Source: Dyella terrae
Lineage (GTDB): Bacteria > Pseudomonadota > Gammaproteobacteria > Xanthomonadales > Rhodanobacteraceae
Length of the DNA stretch: 64,000 nt
Assembly (NCBI RefSeq): GCF_022394535.1
Contig: NZ_CP089414.1
Coordinates: 1,736,001 to 1,800,000 of the forward strand
Reading direction: 5' to 3'
This document shows positions 26,862 through 34,746 of the stretch, piece by piece (the stretch's first letter is position 1; each line of letters opens with the position of its first letter). The notes beneath the pieces are model-generated. The model made no database searches and was not told the DNA's origin. It was given only the letters and a program-made list of their open reading frames with translations. A program made the position numbers and the translations under genes.

Positions 26862-26891
26862 TTATTAGATCGATCCAAACAATGGGCGCAA
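26862..26891 (-). promoter_or_regulatory. Probable promoter of the TonB-receptor operon
   Basis: On the minus strand, TTGCGC (26891-26886), an 18-base spacer and TAATAA (26867-26862) form a plausible sigma-70 promoter about 115 bases before the receptor gene. The palindromic operator at 26865-26878 occupies the spacer and -10 region, the expected place for repressor action. Confidence 0.45.
26865..26878. promoter_or_regulatory. LacI-type operator, copy 1
   Basis: The 14-mer TTGGATCGATCTAA (here on the minus strand) is a near-perfect palindrome centred on CG, as in LacI/GalR-family operators. An identical 14-mer occurs in the opposite orientation at 27374. It overlaps the predicted -10 of the TonB-receptor operon. 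No regulator gene is adjacent. Confidence 0.6.
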
Positions 26892-27576
26892 AACGAGTGC
26901 CCGATGCTTCAGTGACGAATGCTTCAGGACGACAGATGAGCTAAGGCGAAGACCCAGGTCGGGCGTCGCCGCGTGTTCCGGTAAAACGGAGGCCTGACAC
27001 GTGACTGACGACAACGCCGCCGGTGTGGGCGTTGTGGTGCGGAAGGCTATTCAGTGCGGCCGGTACGGATAGTCGTACCAGGCGTACTTTCCGAACCCGG
27101 CTGCTTGCGGGCAAACGAGGATAGCTATCGCCGCGTGCGCGGCGGCATTCAACAGCGCCCACGAGTGAGGGCACGCAGGCGGCACGCGGGTGGATCGTCA
27201 CTTCAATGCAAACAGCTTTTGGTTTCATACGGCGGCCTCCCAGTCCCTCAACCTGCCTAACGGGAAGACGCACTAACCCGAGCGCACGCTTGACGCATGC
27301 GTTCTCAGCTCTCCCCGCCCCGTCCAAGCCGTTCAGATACGCCGCACTCGCGCCGTGAACTGATTCACATAACTTGGATCGATCTAAACCCCTTGGGTAG
27401 ATTAAGACGCCGAAGACGCAACAAGTCACGCTGCGGCGCAAAAACGCCGCGACCGATGAATGGGTTCGGGTGCAAACGGGATCGTTGAAGTGCAGACAGA
27501 ACACGCGTGAGGTTCAGAGCGGCCCTATTCATGGCTCTCTGAAAACGATCGGACTCTTTGCGGCGGACTGCGCGCG
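26892..27576. other. Long regulatory gap before the TonB-receptor operon
   Basis: About 685 bases without a convincing gene. The minus-strand frame 26941-27504 is open for 187 codons but is rich in Arg, Cys and Val, lacks a ribosome binding site and resembles no family. The stretch contains the second operator at 27374. The distance from promoter to upstream gene is unusually long, so a small RNA or a second promoter is possible. Confidence 0.45.
27374..27387. promoter_or_regulatory. LacI-type operator, copy 2
   Basis: An exact second copy of TTGGATCGATCTAA, 509 bases from copy 1 and in inverted orientation. Two operators at this distance would suit DNA looping by a tetrameric LacI-family repressor, or control of a second, unrecognised transcript. 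Confidence 0.55.
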
Positions 27577-28182
27577 TCAACCCGTCTCGAGTTGCGCCAA
27601 TGCGGCCCGAAATTGCTCCGTCGCCGCGGCAAAACCCGCAGCGCCCACATCGAACGCCCAGCGACGCAACGAGGGTGCGGGCGCCAAACCATAGGCCGCG
27701 ATGCTCACTTGCGCATCGATGGTACGGGTAGCGGCCTTCATCATCACTGGCGCAACACCCGACGTCGCTTGAGGCGTCAGCCCCGAATCGAGCAGGCTCG
27801 GCGCAAACGCCGCGCTGCCCACGCCACGTTGCACAGCAGCGCTTATGGCAGTCGCTACTGCCCTGCCCGTCACCGCTGGCGTCCACGCGGATGGATCGCC
27901 CATGCCAATCACCATGACGGCCCGTGCAGCCATGCCCGCAGGCGGCTGGCTGATAAGCAGGGTTTCCATGGGCTCGCCGAGAAATACGCCTTCATCGCGC
28001 AGCCGCATCAGCATGCCCGATAGCGCTTGGTTCAAATGAAGCAGCCCGCCACGTGGGTTGCCATCCAGCTCGCGCGTGAACATGCAGGCAAACGAGAGAT
28101 CCACATCCGCCATCACGCCATCCATGACGGCAACGTCGATGGATACCCCCTTCCAACGTCCTAGCGCCTGGTGCTCGGGCAT
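27577..28182 (-). CDS. Stand-alone M17 leucyl-aminopeptidase N-terminal domain protein
   Basis: A 201-residue protein resembling only the N-terminal macro-like domain of M17 leucyl aminopeptidases (AVMDGVMADVDLSFACMF, GGLLHLNQAL, LLISQPPAGMAARAVMVIGM). The zinc-binding catalytic domain that normally follows is absent and the downstream DNA holds no remnant. It is therefore not an aminopeptidase by itself. A perfect GGAGG lies six bases before ATG 28182, so it looks like an intact gene and not a truncation. Such domains may bind a nucleotide-like or peptide ligand or oligomerise with full-length PepA; the role is unknown. Confidence 0.75.
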   Translation of the reverse strand: MPEHQALGRWKGVSIDVAVMDGVMADVDLSFACMFTRELDGNPRGGLLHLNQALSGMLMRLRDEGVFLGEPMETLLISQPPAGMAARAVMVIGMGDPSAWTPAVTGRAVATAISAAVQRGVGSAAFAPSLLDSGLTPQATSGVAPVMMKAATRTIDAQVSIAAYGLAPAPSLRRWAFDVGAAGFAAATEQFRAALAQLETG

Positions 28183-28338
28183 GTGTCCTCCGGAGATCGT
28201 CGGGGCTTGATCATATCCCGCGCATACGCAAGCCCGATGTCATCGCCGCCACCGAAGGACTCGAACATCATCGCAGGTGTCATGACGCATCCATCCGCGC
28301 GCCACTCTCTTGCGTGGGTCCGTCTTAATCAATTTAAC

Positions 28339-28360
28339 AGTTTAACTTGCAAGTTAAACT
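28339..28360. promoter_or_regulatory. Perfect 22-bp palindrome, MarR operator
   Basis: AGTTTAACTTG directly followed by its reverse complement CAAGTTAAACT. It ends 21 bases before the marR-type start codon. A perfect palindrome of this length and position is typical of autoregulation by MarR-family dimers. Confidence 0.8.
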
Positions 28361-28381
28361 TTCTATCTATACGCTGGATGC

Positions 28382-28822
28382 ATGATCAAATCTTCACCCA
28401 AAGCCTCCATGGAGGCGTCCGTCAACGAGTTGACGACCGCCATGGGCCAATTGCTACGCCGTTTGCGCTCGGAGACAGGCTCGGACGAACTCAATCTTTC
28501 GCAGCTTGGTGTGCTGGGCCGTCTGGATCAGCAAGGCCCCATGACCACGGCGGATCTGGCGCGCTCCGAATCGATGAAGCCCCAATCCATGGGAACCATT
28601 CTTGCCGGCCTGGAGCAGGAAGGCTTGGTGCAACGCAAGCCTCATCCTTCGGACGGACGACAGATTCTTTTTGCGATGACGGATAAAGCCGTCGGCATTC
28701 GGCGCAAGCGCGGCAACGCCAAGCGCGAATGGTTGCTTGCAGCACTGGCAACGCTGAACCCCGCCGAGCAACGAACCCTTATGGACGCTATTCCACTTAT
28801 CAAACGCCTGAGTGAGTCGTAA
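28382..28822 (+). CDS. MarR family transcriptional regulator
   Basis: The 146-residue protein has the MarR winged-helix architecture: dimerising helices at both ends and a central DNA-binding unit with SQLGVLGRLDQQGPMTTADL, ESMKPQSMGTILAGLEQEGL and the wing RKPHPSDGRQILFAMT. These are the conserved D-x-R-wing features. A perfect 22-bp palindrome overlaps its promoter, so it probably represses itself and the small membrane gene 40 bases downstream. The inducer is unknown. Confidence 0.93.
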   Translation: MIKSSPKASMEASVNELTTAMGQLLRRLRSETGSDELNLSQLGVLGRLDQQGPMTTADLARSESMKPQSMGTILAGLEQEGLVQRKPHPSDGRQILFAMTDKAVGIRRKRGNAKREWLLAALATLNPAEQRTLMDAIPLIKRLSES

Positions 28823-28861
28823 CGACGAGCCACCGAGCCCGTCTCGTTGATCGTCAACCGC

Positions 28862-29245
28862 ATGAACACGCATGACTGCATTCAACGCCTTCGTGCCCAA
28901 CTCGATGAGGATCACACCGTGGTGAACTGGCTTCACGATCTTTCGTACTTCTTCGGCGGCGTGTTTCTCGCCAATGCCGTCCCCCACTTTGTCAGCGGCA
29001 TGATGGGCCGCGCGTTCCAGTCACCCTTCGCCCATCCTTCTGGCGAAGGCCTGTCTTCTTCGACGGTCAACGTCCTCTGGAGCTTCGTGAATTTCGTGCT
29101 CGCGTACGTGCTGCTGGTACGCGTCGGCAACGTCGATCTGCACGATATGCAATCGACGATCGCGTTAGGCCTGGGCGCGCTAGTGATTAGCCTGGCGATG
29201 GCAAGGCATTTCGGTCGCTTCAACGGCGGCAATCTTCACGGCTGA
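28862..29245 (+). CDS. Hypothetical small membrane protein, likely MarR-controlled
   Basis: A 127-residue protein with about three hydrophobic helices: YFFGGVFLANAVPHFVSGM, VNVLWSFVNFVLAYVLLV and STIALGLGALVISLAMA. The AVPHFVSGMMGRAFQSPFA segment is seen in many uncharacterised actinobacterial and proteobacterial membrane proteins. No function is known. ATG 28862 is used; a TTG at 28847 is in frame. It follows the MarR gene by 39 bases and is probably in the same transcript. A stem-loop at 29268 closes it. Confidence 0.75.
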   Translation: MNTHDCIQRLRAQLDEDHTVVNWLHDLSYFFGGVFLANAVPHFVSGMMGRAFQSPFAHPSGEGLSSSTVNVLWSFVNFVLAYVLLVRVGNVDLHDMQSTIALGLGALVISLAMARHFGRFNGGNLHG

Positions 29246-29267
29246 GTGCATATGCGCTCGAGCACAG

Positions 29268-29292
29268 CCCACGATCCTGCAAGGATCGTGGG
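29268..29292. terminator. Stem-loop between convergent genes
   Basis: A 10-bp perfect stem (CCCACGATCC / GGATCGTGGG) with a TGCAA loop. No T run follows on either side, so termination may be factor-assisted. It separates the MarR operon from the convergent DUF998 gene. Confidence 0.6.
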
Positions 29293-29301
29293 CCTGTCGC
29301 A

Positions 29302-29973
29302 CTACTCCGTCACGGGCAACGGCGTGCCTACCGAGTCATCCAAGACGCTGCGGCTTTTCATCAACATCACGCTGATGACAGCAAGCCATAGGCACCATAT
29401 GAAAAACAGCGAGCGCTGGACGACGCCATAGAAAGGCCGTTCATGCAGCCAAAGCCAACTGTGTAGATCCAGCACGCTCAGATTGGCAAGAATGGCTATC
29501 CACAAGAGCGTGCCCATCGTCCACGAGAACGGCACAAGTCCGCGGACCGTCGTTTCGCGACGCCAGGTGAGCGCAAGAACCCAAGGCGCCTGATAACCAA
29601 CAAACTCCGATAGCCCGAAAACACCATGCAGCGGATGCGGGTACGCGAAGATCCCCACACCCACCGACGAAACCGCCATGAACCCCGCCAGATAAGCCGC
29701 CACCGATGGCCGGCCGAGTTTGACTGAAGCGTCCCGAAGCCCCCAGGCAAACAGCAGCACGCAGACCGCAACCATGCAGAGCATGGCGGCGAATGGAATC
29801 CTTGCCGGCGAATCCATCTCTCCGATCTCGCTCACGGTTTGCCTGATCGAGTCGTATCCCGGAACCAGCAACGGGAGCAACACGAAGCCACCCCAAAGCA
29901 CGAGCGCCGCCACCACGCCGAACGAAAGCCGGAGGTGAAGCAGGCGGTATGTGTCATTCGTCGATCGGGACAT
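29302..29973 (-). CDS. DUF998 family membrane protein
   Basis: An integral membrane protein of 223 residues with six hydrophobic helices, matching the DUF998 family. Typical marks are PGYDSIRQTVSEIGEMDSPA after the first helix, GIFAYPHPLHGVFGL in the middle and a Trp-rich C-terminal half. The Ser/Glu-rich loop after helix 1 is the family hallmark. Function is unknown. ATG 29973 is chosen because GAGGAGG precedes it; six extra codons upstream are possible. Confidence 0.85.
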   Translation of the reverse strand: MSRSTNDTYRLLHLRLSFGVVAALVLWGGFVLLPLLVPGYDSIRQTVSEIGEMDSPARIPFAAMLCMVAVCVLLFAWGLRDASVKLGRPSVAAYLAGFMAVSSVGVGIFAYPHPLHGVFGLSEFVGYQAPWVLALTWRRETTVRGLVPFSWTMGTLLWIAILANLSVLDLHSWLWLHERPFYGVVQRSLFFIWCLWLAVISVMLMKSRSVLDDSVGTPLPVTE

Positions 29974-30182
29974 CGATGCAAGCCTCCTCATGGTGAGAGA
30001 AAGGGATGTCCGCCGTGCATCGGATCGGACACCTTGAGCCTACGAGTCACACGCCGGTGGATGTTCCGTATCCTTCGCGTGCCTCACCTCCTTATGAAGG
30101 ATGCGCGGCTCGCTGCGTACACTCGGCTGAGTATGCGCTCTTGGTCAGATGCTATATCGATCATCGCGACAGGCGTCGCGCC

Positions 30183-30809
30183 TTAAGCTTCCGCCTCCTT
30201 CTGACGACGCCTATGGGCGGCCTGTTTTGCGCGATTGCCGCAGAACGCCATGCTGCACCAGCGACGGGCGTGTCCTCGCGTGTGGTCGGCAAAGAGCAAG
30301 GTACAGGCAGGCCCTTCGCAGGCTTTCACGTACGAGAAGTCTTCGTCGCAGATCAAGCGGGCCATCGCCTCGGCGATCGGCAGCAGCAACGCCTCAGGTG
30401 AATGCCAGCGGCGCTTCGCAGCCAACGTAAACACCGGCGCAACCTCCGACGGCTGAGCAACGATCTCGCTGTAGCGCTCGTCGCGGCGGAGCAGCTCATT
30501 CAAGGGTTCGAGTTCAACCAGATCTTCCGGTGTGAGTGGCCGCCCTTTCCGATCGCGAACGAAGGTACGGAACCACTCCCTTAACGCCCTCACCTGTCCG
30601 GCCAGTCGATCCATCTCGCCTGGAATCGCCCGCTCCCGAATAGCGCGAAGCACCTCGTCAGGCACGAGCTGCGCCTGCTGAAGCCAGCTCAACAGTCCCT
30701 CGCCATCGGCGAGCCAGTCGACAGGCGTATCGACGGGCGTCGCCACGGAGTTGAGGAAGTCCAGTCCGGTGGCATCGGCCAGGAAAAGGGCGGGCATGGT
30801 CGTGGTCAT
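30183..30809 (-). CDS. CGNR zinc-finger (ABATE) protein
   Basis: A 208-residue protein with an N-terminal stress-response ABATE domain (FLNSVATPVDTPVDWL) and a C-terminal CGNR zinc finger. The zinc ligands are in CEGPACTLLFADHTRGHARRW and CSMAFCGNRAKQAAHRRR. Such proteins are presumed DNA-binding regulators. CAGGAG precedes the ATG. The divergent neighbour is an alpha/beta hydrolase, which may be its target; the intergenic DNA has a good promoter and repeated GTTACT elements. Confidence 0.9.
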   Translation of the reverse strand: MTTTMPALFLADATGLDFLNSVATPVDTPVDWLADGEGLLSWLQQAQLVPDEVLRAIRERAIPGEMDRLAGQVRALREWFRTFVRDRKGRPLTPEDLVELEPLNELLRRDERYSEIVAQPSEVAPVFTLAAKRRWHSPEALLLPIAEAMARLICDEDFSYVKACEGPACTLLFADHTRGHARRWCSMAFCGNRAKQAAHRRRQKEAEA

Positions 30810-30848
30810 GGGAATCTCCTGGACTCAGCGTAACCGCCTCGTTGGCAC

Positions 30849-30876
30849 TTGACAAGTTACTTTTCACAAGAATAAC
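30849..30876 (+). promoter_or_regulatory. Probable promoter of the alpha/beta hydrolase gene
   Basis: A perfect -35 TTGACA (30849-30854), a 16-base spacer and AATAAC. AGTTACT and GGTTACT direct repeats nearby (about 30855 and 30897) could be regulator sites, for instance for the divergent CGNR protein. Confidence 0.5.
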
Positions 30877-30964
30877 CTCTCAGTCGACATTTATCAGGTT
30901 ACTCAGTCGGGCGCGGACAGCCTGACGAGAGAAGCACTTCATCCATCCCTGGGAGGGCGAAACC

Positions 30965-31657
30965 ATGAAAGATCTATCGGCGACGGTGGTTATGGCCCAC
31001 GGTGCCTGGGCCGCAGAATCGAGCTGGAAGAAGGTGGTTGATCTCATCCACCAAAAGTCCATCAAGGCGGTTACTTTCGAACTACCCCTGTCTTCCTTGG
31101 CCGACGATGTAAAGGCGCTCGATGGCGTGCTGGCGACGATCAACGGCCCCGTGGTGCTGGTGGCACACGCATACGCCGGTGCGGTGATCGCAGCCACGCA
31201 GAGTTCTAAGGTGAAAGCCCTGGTCTATATCGCCGGCCTTGCGCCGGATGAAGGCGAAACCGTCGCCGACGTGTTCAATCGCTTTGGACACGACGACAAA
31301 GCACCGACGTTGGTGCCAGCAAGTGACGGACGCATCTGGTTGCCGCCGGAGGCATTCGGAACAGCTTTCGCGCAACACGCCACAGCGCAAGAACAAAAAG
31401 CACTCGCCGCTGCTCAGCGCCCCATTTCACCAGCGTGCATCACGGTTCCCGTTGGCGCCCCTCTGTGGAAGCACGTACCAGCCTGGTACCTCGTGGCCCA
31501 ACACGATCACATGATTCCTGAAAGAACGCAGCGCTTCATGGCCGAACGGATGAAGGCGCATATGCGTGCCTACCCCGTCGACCACTTGCCGAGCGTGACG
31601 GCGCCATCACAGGTAGCCGACCTGATCATCGACGCCCTGCGCAACACCACCACCTGA
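30965..31657 (+). CDS. Alpha/beta hydrolase fold protein lacking the nucleophile Ser
   Basis: A 230-residue alpha/beta hydrolase of the salicylate-esterase-like type (VVMAHGAWAAESSWKKV at the start). The nucleophile elbow, normally GHSxGG, reads VAHAYAGAV: Ala69 stands where the catalytic serine belongs and the codon is an unambiguous GCA. The acid Asp (AQHDHMIPER) and the His (PVDHLPSVTAPSQ) are kept. Either the protein is not a hydrolase, or it uses another mechanism, as in cofactor-independent or binding members. GGGAGG precedes the ATG. It is followed after 37 bases by a second alpha/beta hydrolase and is divergent from the CGNR gene. Confidence 0.85.
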   Translation: MKDLSATVVMAHGAWAAESSWKKVVDLIHQKSIKAVTFELPLSSLADDVKALDGVLATINGPVVLVAHAYAGAVIAATQSSKVKALVYIAGLAPDEGETVADVFNRFGHDDKAPTLVPASDGRIWLPPEAFGTAFAQHATAQEQKALAAAQRPISPACITVPVGAPLWKHVPAWYLVAQHDHMIPERTQRFMAERMKAHMRAYPVDHLPSVTAPSQVADLIIDALRNTTT

Positions 31658-31694
31658 TTCCCACTCGATGCAAATCAACGTAACGGAGATTGCC

Positions 31695-32552
31695 ATGTCG
31701 ACCATTCACTATCGCAGCGCTGCTATCCAAGGCCTTGACGTTTTCTACCGTGAAGCGGGCACACCCGGTAAACCGAAGTTGCTTCTGCTCCACGGCTTTC
31801 CAAGCTCTAGCCACATGTTTCGCGATTTGATCCCGCTGCTCAGCAACGACTTTCACATCGTTGCACCCGACCTGCCGGGCTTCGGAAAAACGGACATGCC
31901 ATCGCGCGATACATTCAAGTACACCTTCGATCATCTGGCCGACATCATCGACGGCCTTACTGAAGCCATCGGTTTTGATCGCTACATCGTTTACGTGTTC
32001 GATTACGGTGCACCGACAGGTTTTCGCCTGGCGGTGAAGCATCCGGAACGAATGCAGGGCATCGTTACGCAAAACGGCAATGCCTACGTGGAAGGGCTGA
32101 GCGAAGACGGCTGGAACCCCATTCGTACGTATTGGGAGAAACCCACTGACGCCAATCGCAATGCGCTGCGCGCTTTTCTGACGCCGGAGTCGACGCGCTG
32201 GCAATACGTTCACGGCACCACTGACGAGTCACAGGTATCACCGGACGGCATCGCGTTGGACAACTACTACCTCGCTCGCGAAGGCGCGCATGACGTGCAG
32301 TTGGATCTTTTCTTCGACTACCAGAGCAATGTCGCCCTCTACCCCACGTTCCAGGCGTACTTCCGCAAACACCAGCCACGCTTGCTGGCTGTGTGGGGCA
32401 AGAACGACCCCTTCTTCCTGCCACCGGGCGCGGAAGCGTTCAAACGGGATATTCCCGACGCCGATGTGAGGTTCCTCGATACCGGTCACTTTGCGCTGGA
32501 GACGCATGCCGGCGAGATCGCGGAGGCCATCCGCGCTTTCTTCAAACCGTAA
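31695..32552 (+). CDS. Alpha/beta hydrolase (epoxide hydrolase/haloalkane dehalogenase-like)
   Basis: A 285-residue alpha/beta hydrolase. The oxyanion segment is LLHGFPSSSHMFRDLIPLL. The nucleophile elbow VFDYGAPTGFR carries Asp103 in place of Ser, as in epoxide hydrolases and haloalkane dehalogenases. The acid is in WGKNDPFFLPPGAEAF and the His in TGHFALE. Many close relatives are uncharacterised and some act as plain hydrolases. ATG 31695 follows GGAG by six bases. It shares a transcript with the preceding hydrolase. No signal peptide is seen. Confidence 0.88.
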   Translation: MSTIHYRSAAIQGLDVFYREAGTPGKPKLLLLHGFPSSSHMFRDLIPLLSNDFHIVAPDLPGFGKTDMPSRDTFKYTFDHLADIIDGLTEAIGFDRYIVYVFDYGAPTGFRLAVKHPERMQGIVTQNGNAYVEGLSEDGWNPIRTYWEKPTDANRNALRAFLTPESTRWQYVHGTTDESQVSPDGIALDNYYLAREGAHDVQLDLFFDYQSNVALYPTFQAYFRKHQPRLLAVWGKNDPFFLPPGAEAFKRDIPDADVRFLDTGHFALETHAGEIAEAIRAFFKP

Positions 32553-32632
32553 GCCCGTCAAAAATAGTTGTTGAGCGCGGTATCAAGCACATCCGCGTTA
32601 TTCCGCCCCTTTTCGAAAATGCTGACATTCCA

Positions 32633-32655
32633 CCCGAGCCCGATGCGGGCTCGGG
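32633..32655. terminator. Strong stem-loop between convergent genes
   Basis: A 9-bp perfect GC-rich stem (CCCGAGCCC / GGGCTCGGG) with a GATGC loop, 80 bases after the hydrolase stop and 110 before the end of the convergent TRIC-type gene. There is no T run, so it is only a likely terminator. Confidence 0.45.
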
Positions 32656-32764
32656 ACGGAGATCTATACGCTGTGGATGTCTCCAAGCTTGAACTCGAAG
32701 CCCGCGCCAGCATCCGCGACACGAGCTCTAACCGCGCATTCCGAAACAAAGCCGAGCGCTTCCT

Positions 32765-33379
32765 TCAGATAACCCGCGGCAACTGCCAGTTGAACCGAAC
32801 CGCCGCGACTCGCAACACGAAGCACACGACACCACCAAGCACCGCCGCTACGGCCGGAGGACACCCTAAGCGACGACCGATAACGAGCACCGCCGCACCC
32901 AGCAAGGCCGCGCTAGCGTAGATGTTCGCGACCAGCACCATCGGTATCCGTGTAAGCAACATGTCGCGCATAACGCCTCCGCCACACCCCGTTATCGTAC
33001 CCATCAGCGTCGCGATGAACGGGTTGATCTCAAAATCGAGCGCCTTCTCCGCACCGGCCACCGCGAACAACGCGAGGCCAGCCGCATCGAGCGTGGTCAG
33101 CACCATGGCAGGCACCGCCTCCACCTGCGTATGAAGCAAAAACGTGAACAGCCCCGCCGCGAACGCCAGCACGGGATAGCGCCAGTCGCGTATGGCGCTG
33201 GGCGGTGCTGCACCAATCAACAGATCGCGAATCACGCCACCACCCAGCGCGACCATGAATGACAGCACCAACACGCCGAGCAAATCCAATCCGGCATGGA
33301 TGGCGGCACTGGCACCCTCGATCGCAAATACCACCGTACCGGCCAGATCAGCCCAGAGCACGACCTGCTTGCGAAGCAT
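32765..33379 (-). CDS. TRIC/YicG family membrane protein (UPF0126)
   Basis: The 204-residue, seven-helix membrane protein belongs to the YicG/UPF0126 family, prokaryotic relatives of TRIC cation channels. Two glycine-rich repeats mark the family: ALGGGVIRDLLIG and CGGGVMRDMLLTRIP. It starts with VLWADLAGTVVFAIEGASAA. I choose ATG 33379, which sits six bases after GAGGGG; the frame is open to 33439. It is a single gene. The transported ion is not known for most bacterial members. Confidence 0.9.
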   Translation of the reverse strand: MLRKQVVLWADLAGTVVFAIEGASAAIHAGLDLLGVLVLSFMVALGGGVIRDLLIGAAPPSAIRDWRYPVLAFAAGLFTFLLHTQVEAVPAMVLTTLDAAGLALFAVAGAEKALDFEINPFIATLMGTITGCGGGVMRDMLLTRIPMVLVANIYASAALLGAAVLVIGRRLGCPPAVAAVLGGVVCFVLRVAAVRFNWQLPRVI

Positions 33380-33615
33380 CACCATCCCCTCAATCACGTT
33401 GATTTGGCTCTGTTCTGAACACCCAAGCGCGATCGACAAGCACTCGGCTGCATATCCTCATGGTTGCGCTGTGTACGCCCGTTCCGGGTCGACAGAGGAC
33501 ATTAGGCTCACGCTTTTGGAAGATTGCGTAGCATCATCCTAGTCCGCCATGAGTCGGGAGCGGATATGCGCATCATGAAAACTACTGATTGAACAAGTCC
33601 GCGGTCCTGTGCAGT

Positions 33616-34044
33616 TCACTGACCGGAGCGGCTGTGCTTCAAGCCTTCCGCAAGCGATTCAACATTGCGAATCCAGGCAGTAAACAAACCCTCATCGTCT
33701 TCCCAAAGCTCCCTGAGTTCACTGGACTCGCCACATACCCGCAGACAGGCCTTTGAACCAAGTTCGACTAGCGAGGAAAAGTCGAGTTTGGCTAATCTCT
33801 CGCGCCAAGCTATCCGGGCCTCGGTTTCGTCATCGTCCAATGGCTGACCGCCTTTCGCAGCGACGATGACCGCCGCAGAAGCAAGAACCGCTTGGCCGGC
33901 GTCATACTCCAAATAGTCCGCAGCAAGTGCGGTCTCGAACGCCTTTCGCATGACAACCCGTGGGTCGGCCTGTGGAATTAGCTGCTCTTCAAGGAAATCC
34001 AAAGCGGAGTCGTCCTCGAAGACTTTCGCACTCCATGAACCCAT
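33616..34044 (-). CDS. DUF4259 domain-containing protein
   Basis: A 142-residue soluble protein with the DUF4259 start pattern MGSWSAKVFEDDSALDFLEE (MGxW-x4-F-x-DD-x-A-x-D) and a helical body with many acidic residues (DDDETEARIAW, LWEDDEGLFTAWI). GGAGG lies six bases before ATG 34044. Codon use is less GC-biased than nearby core genes. These proteins are often found near toxin/immunity loci but have no assigned function. Confidence 0.8.
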   Translation of the reverse strand: MGSWSAKVFEDDSALDFLEEQLIPQADPRVVMRKAFETALAADYLEYDAGQAVLASAAVIVAAKGGQPLDDDETEARIAWRERLAKLDFSSLVELGSKACLRVCGESSELRELWEDDEGLFTAWIRNVESLAEGLKHSRSGQ

Positions 34045-34124
34045 GCGCTCCTCCATAGTTAGTTAGCTGAAACACTAAAATAGGCCGATCGCCGCAACCC
34101 CGAAAGTCGGCTTTGGTCGCCCCA

Positions 34125-34565
34125 TTACAAGGGTCCATTTTGGGCCGTAAACGGACCTGACGGCGAACCGATTTTTCCTGAGACTTCCCACCGAGGAATG
34201 AGTTCAGCAATGAGTGTGAACGCAAAGTACGCGACAGGCGTGGATAACACTCCCAACCCAAATCGGGCCCAATAGTTCCTAGGCCATCGAAGAAACGAGA
34301 GCGCCACCCCTCCCAGCGCTAACGCTACGTAAGGCGCAAAGGTCATTACCCACATGGCGTAAAAGGCAAAAGCATCTGATTTCTCCCGCGAAACCAGAAA
34401 GCTCGCCGCTATCGCTCCGTACAAGCACAACGCGGGAAACAGAGCACCAAGTATGACTAGCGCCCTTGGTCGGGCTGCGGGTCTTAGAATCATGAGCACC
34501 AGCAACCCTGCGGGGAGCCCGAGCTCTAGAACAATGGCACCAATGTTCAAGGATGTCTCGGTCAT
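34125..34565 (-). CDS. Hypothetical four-helix membrane protein
   Basis: A 146-residue membrane protein with four hydrophobic helices (IGAIVLELGLPAGLLVLMIL, ALVILGALFPALCLYGAIAA, AFYAMWVMTFAPYVALALGG and LGVLSTPVAYFAFTLIAEL). ATG 34565 follows GGGGTGGAG; ten further codons upstream are open. No family is recognised. The DUF4259 gene lies 80 bases downstream, possibly in one transcript. Confidence 0.65.
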   Translation of the reverse strand: MTETSLNIGAIVLELGLPAGLLVLMILRPAARPRALVILGALFPALCLYGAIAASFLVSREKSDAFAFYAMWVMTFAPYVALALGGVALSFLRWPRNYWARFGLGVLSTPVAYFAFTLIAELIPRWEVSGKIGSPSGPFTAQNGPL

Positions 34566-34626
34566 GCTCCACCCCATCAGAGATCGACTATCCATGCTTT
34601 ATCCACTCTGCGTCGAAAGCTAACAT

Positions 34627-34722
34627 TCAACGCGTCAGATAGACGACCCACTGGAACACGTAGCCGGAATAGAACAGCAAAGCGAAGCCTAGAAGCCACA
34701 GCGCCCGCCATGGCAACAGCAT
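34627..34722 (-). CDS. Possible 31-residue membrane protein
   Basis: Directly after the stop of the FxLYD-type gene, in the same frame, lies an open stretch encoding a single hydrophobic helix: LLPWRALWLLGFALLFYSGY, then VFQWVVYLTR. The nearest ATG is 34722; a TTG at 34731 is also possible. There is no strong ribosome binding site. The well-formed helix with flanking Arg and Trp/Tyr looks like a real small membrane protein, or a tail reached by readthrough of the preceding TAA. Confidence 0.35.
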   Translation of the reverse strand: MLLPWRALWLLGFALLFYSGYVFQWVVYLTR

Positions 34723-34746
34723 CGCGGCCAACCGCGATAGCCAGCT

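Noticed and set aside
26941..27504. 187-codon open frame on the minus strand before the TonB receptor
   Set aside because: No ribosome binding site, odd amino-acid composition, and the region contains the operators of the receptor operon.
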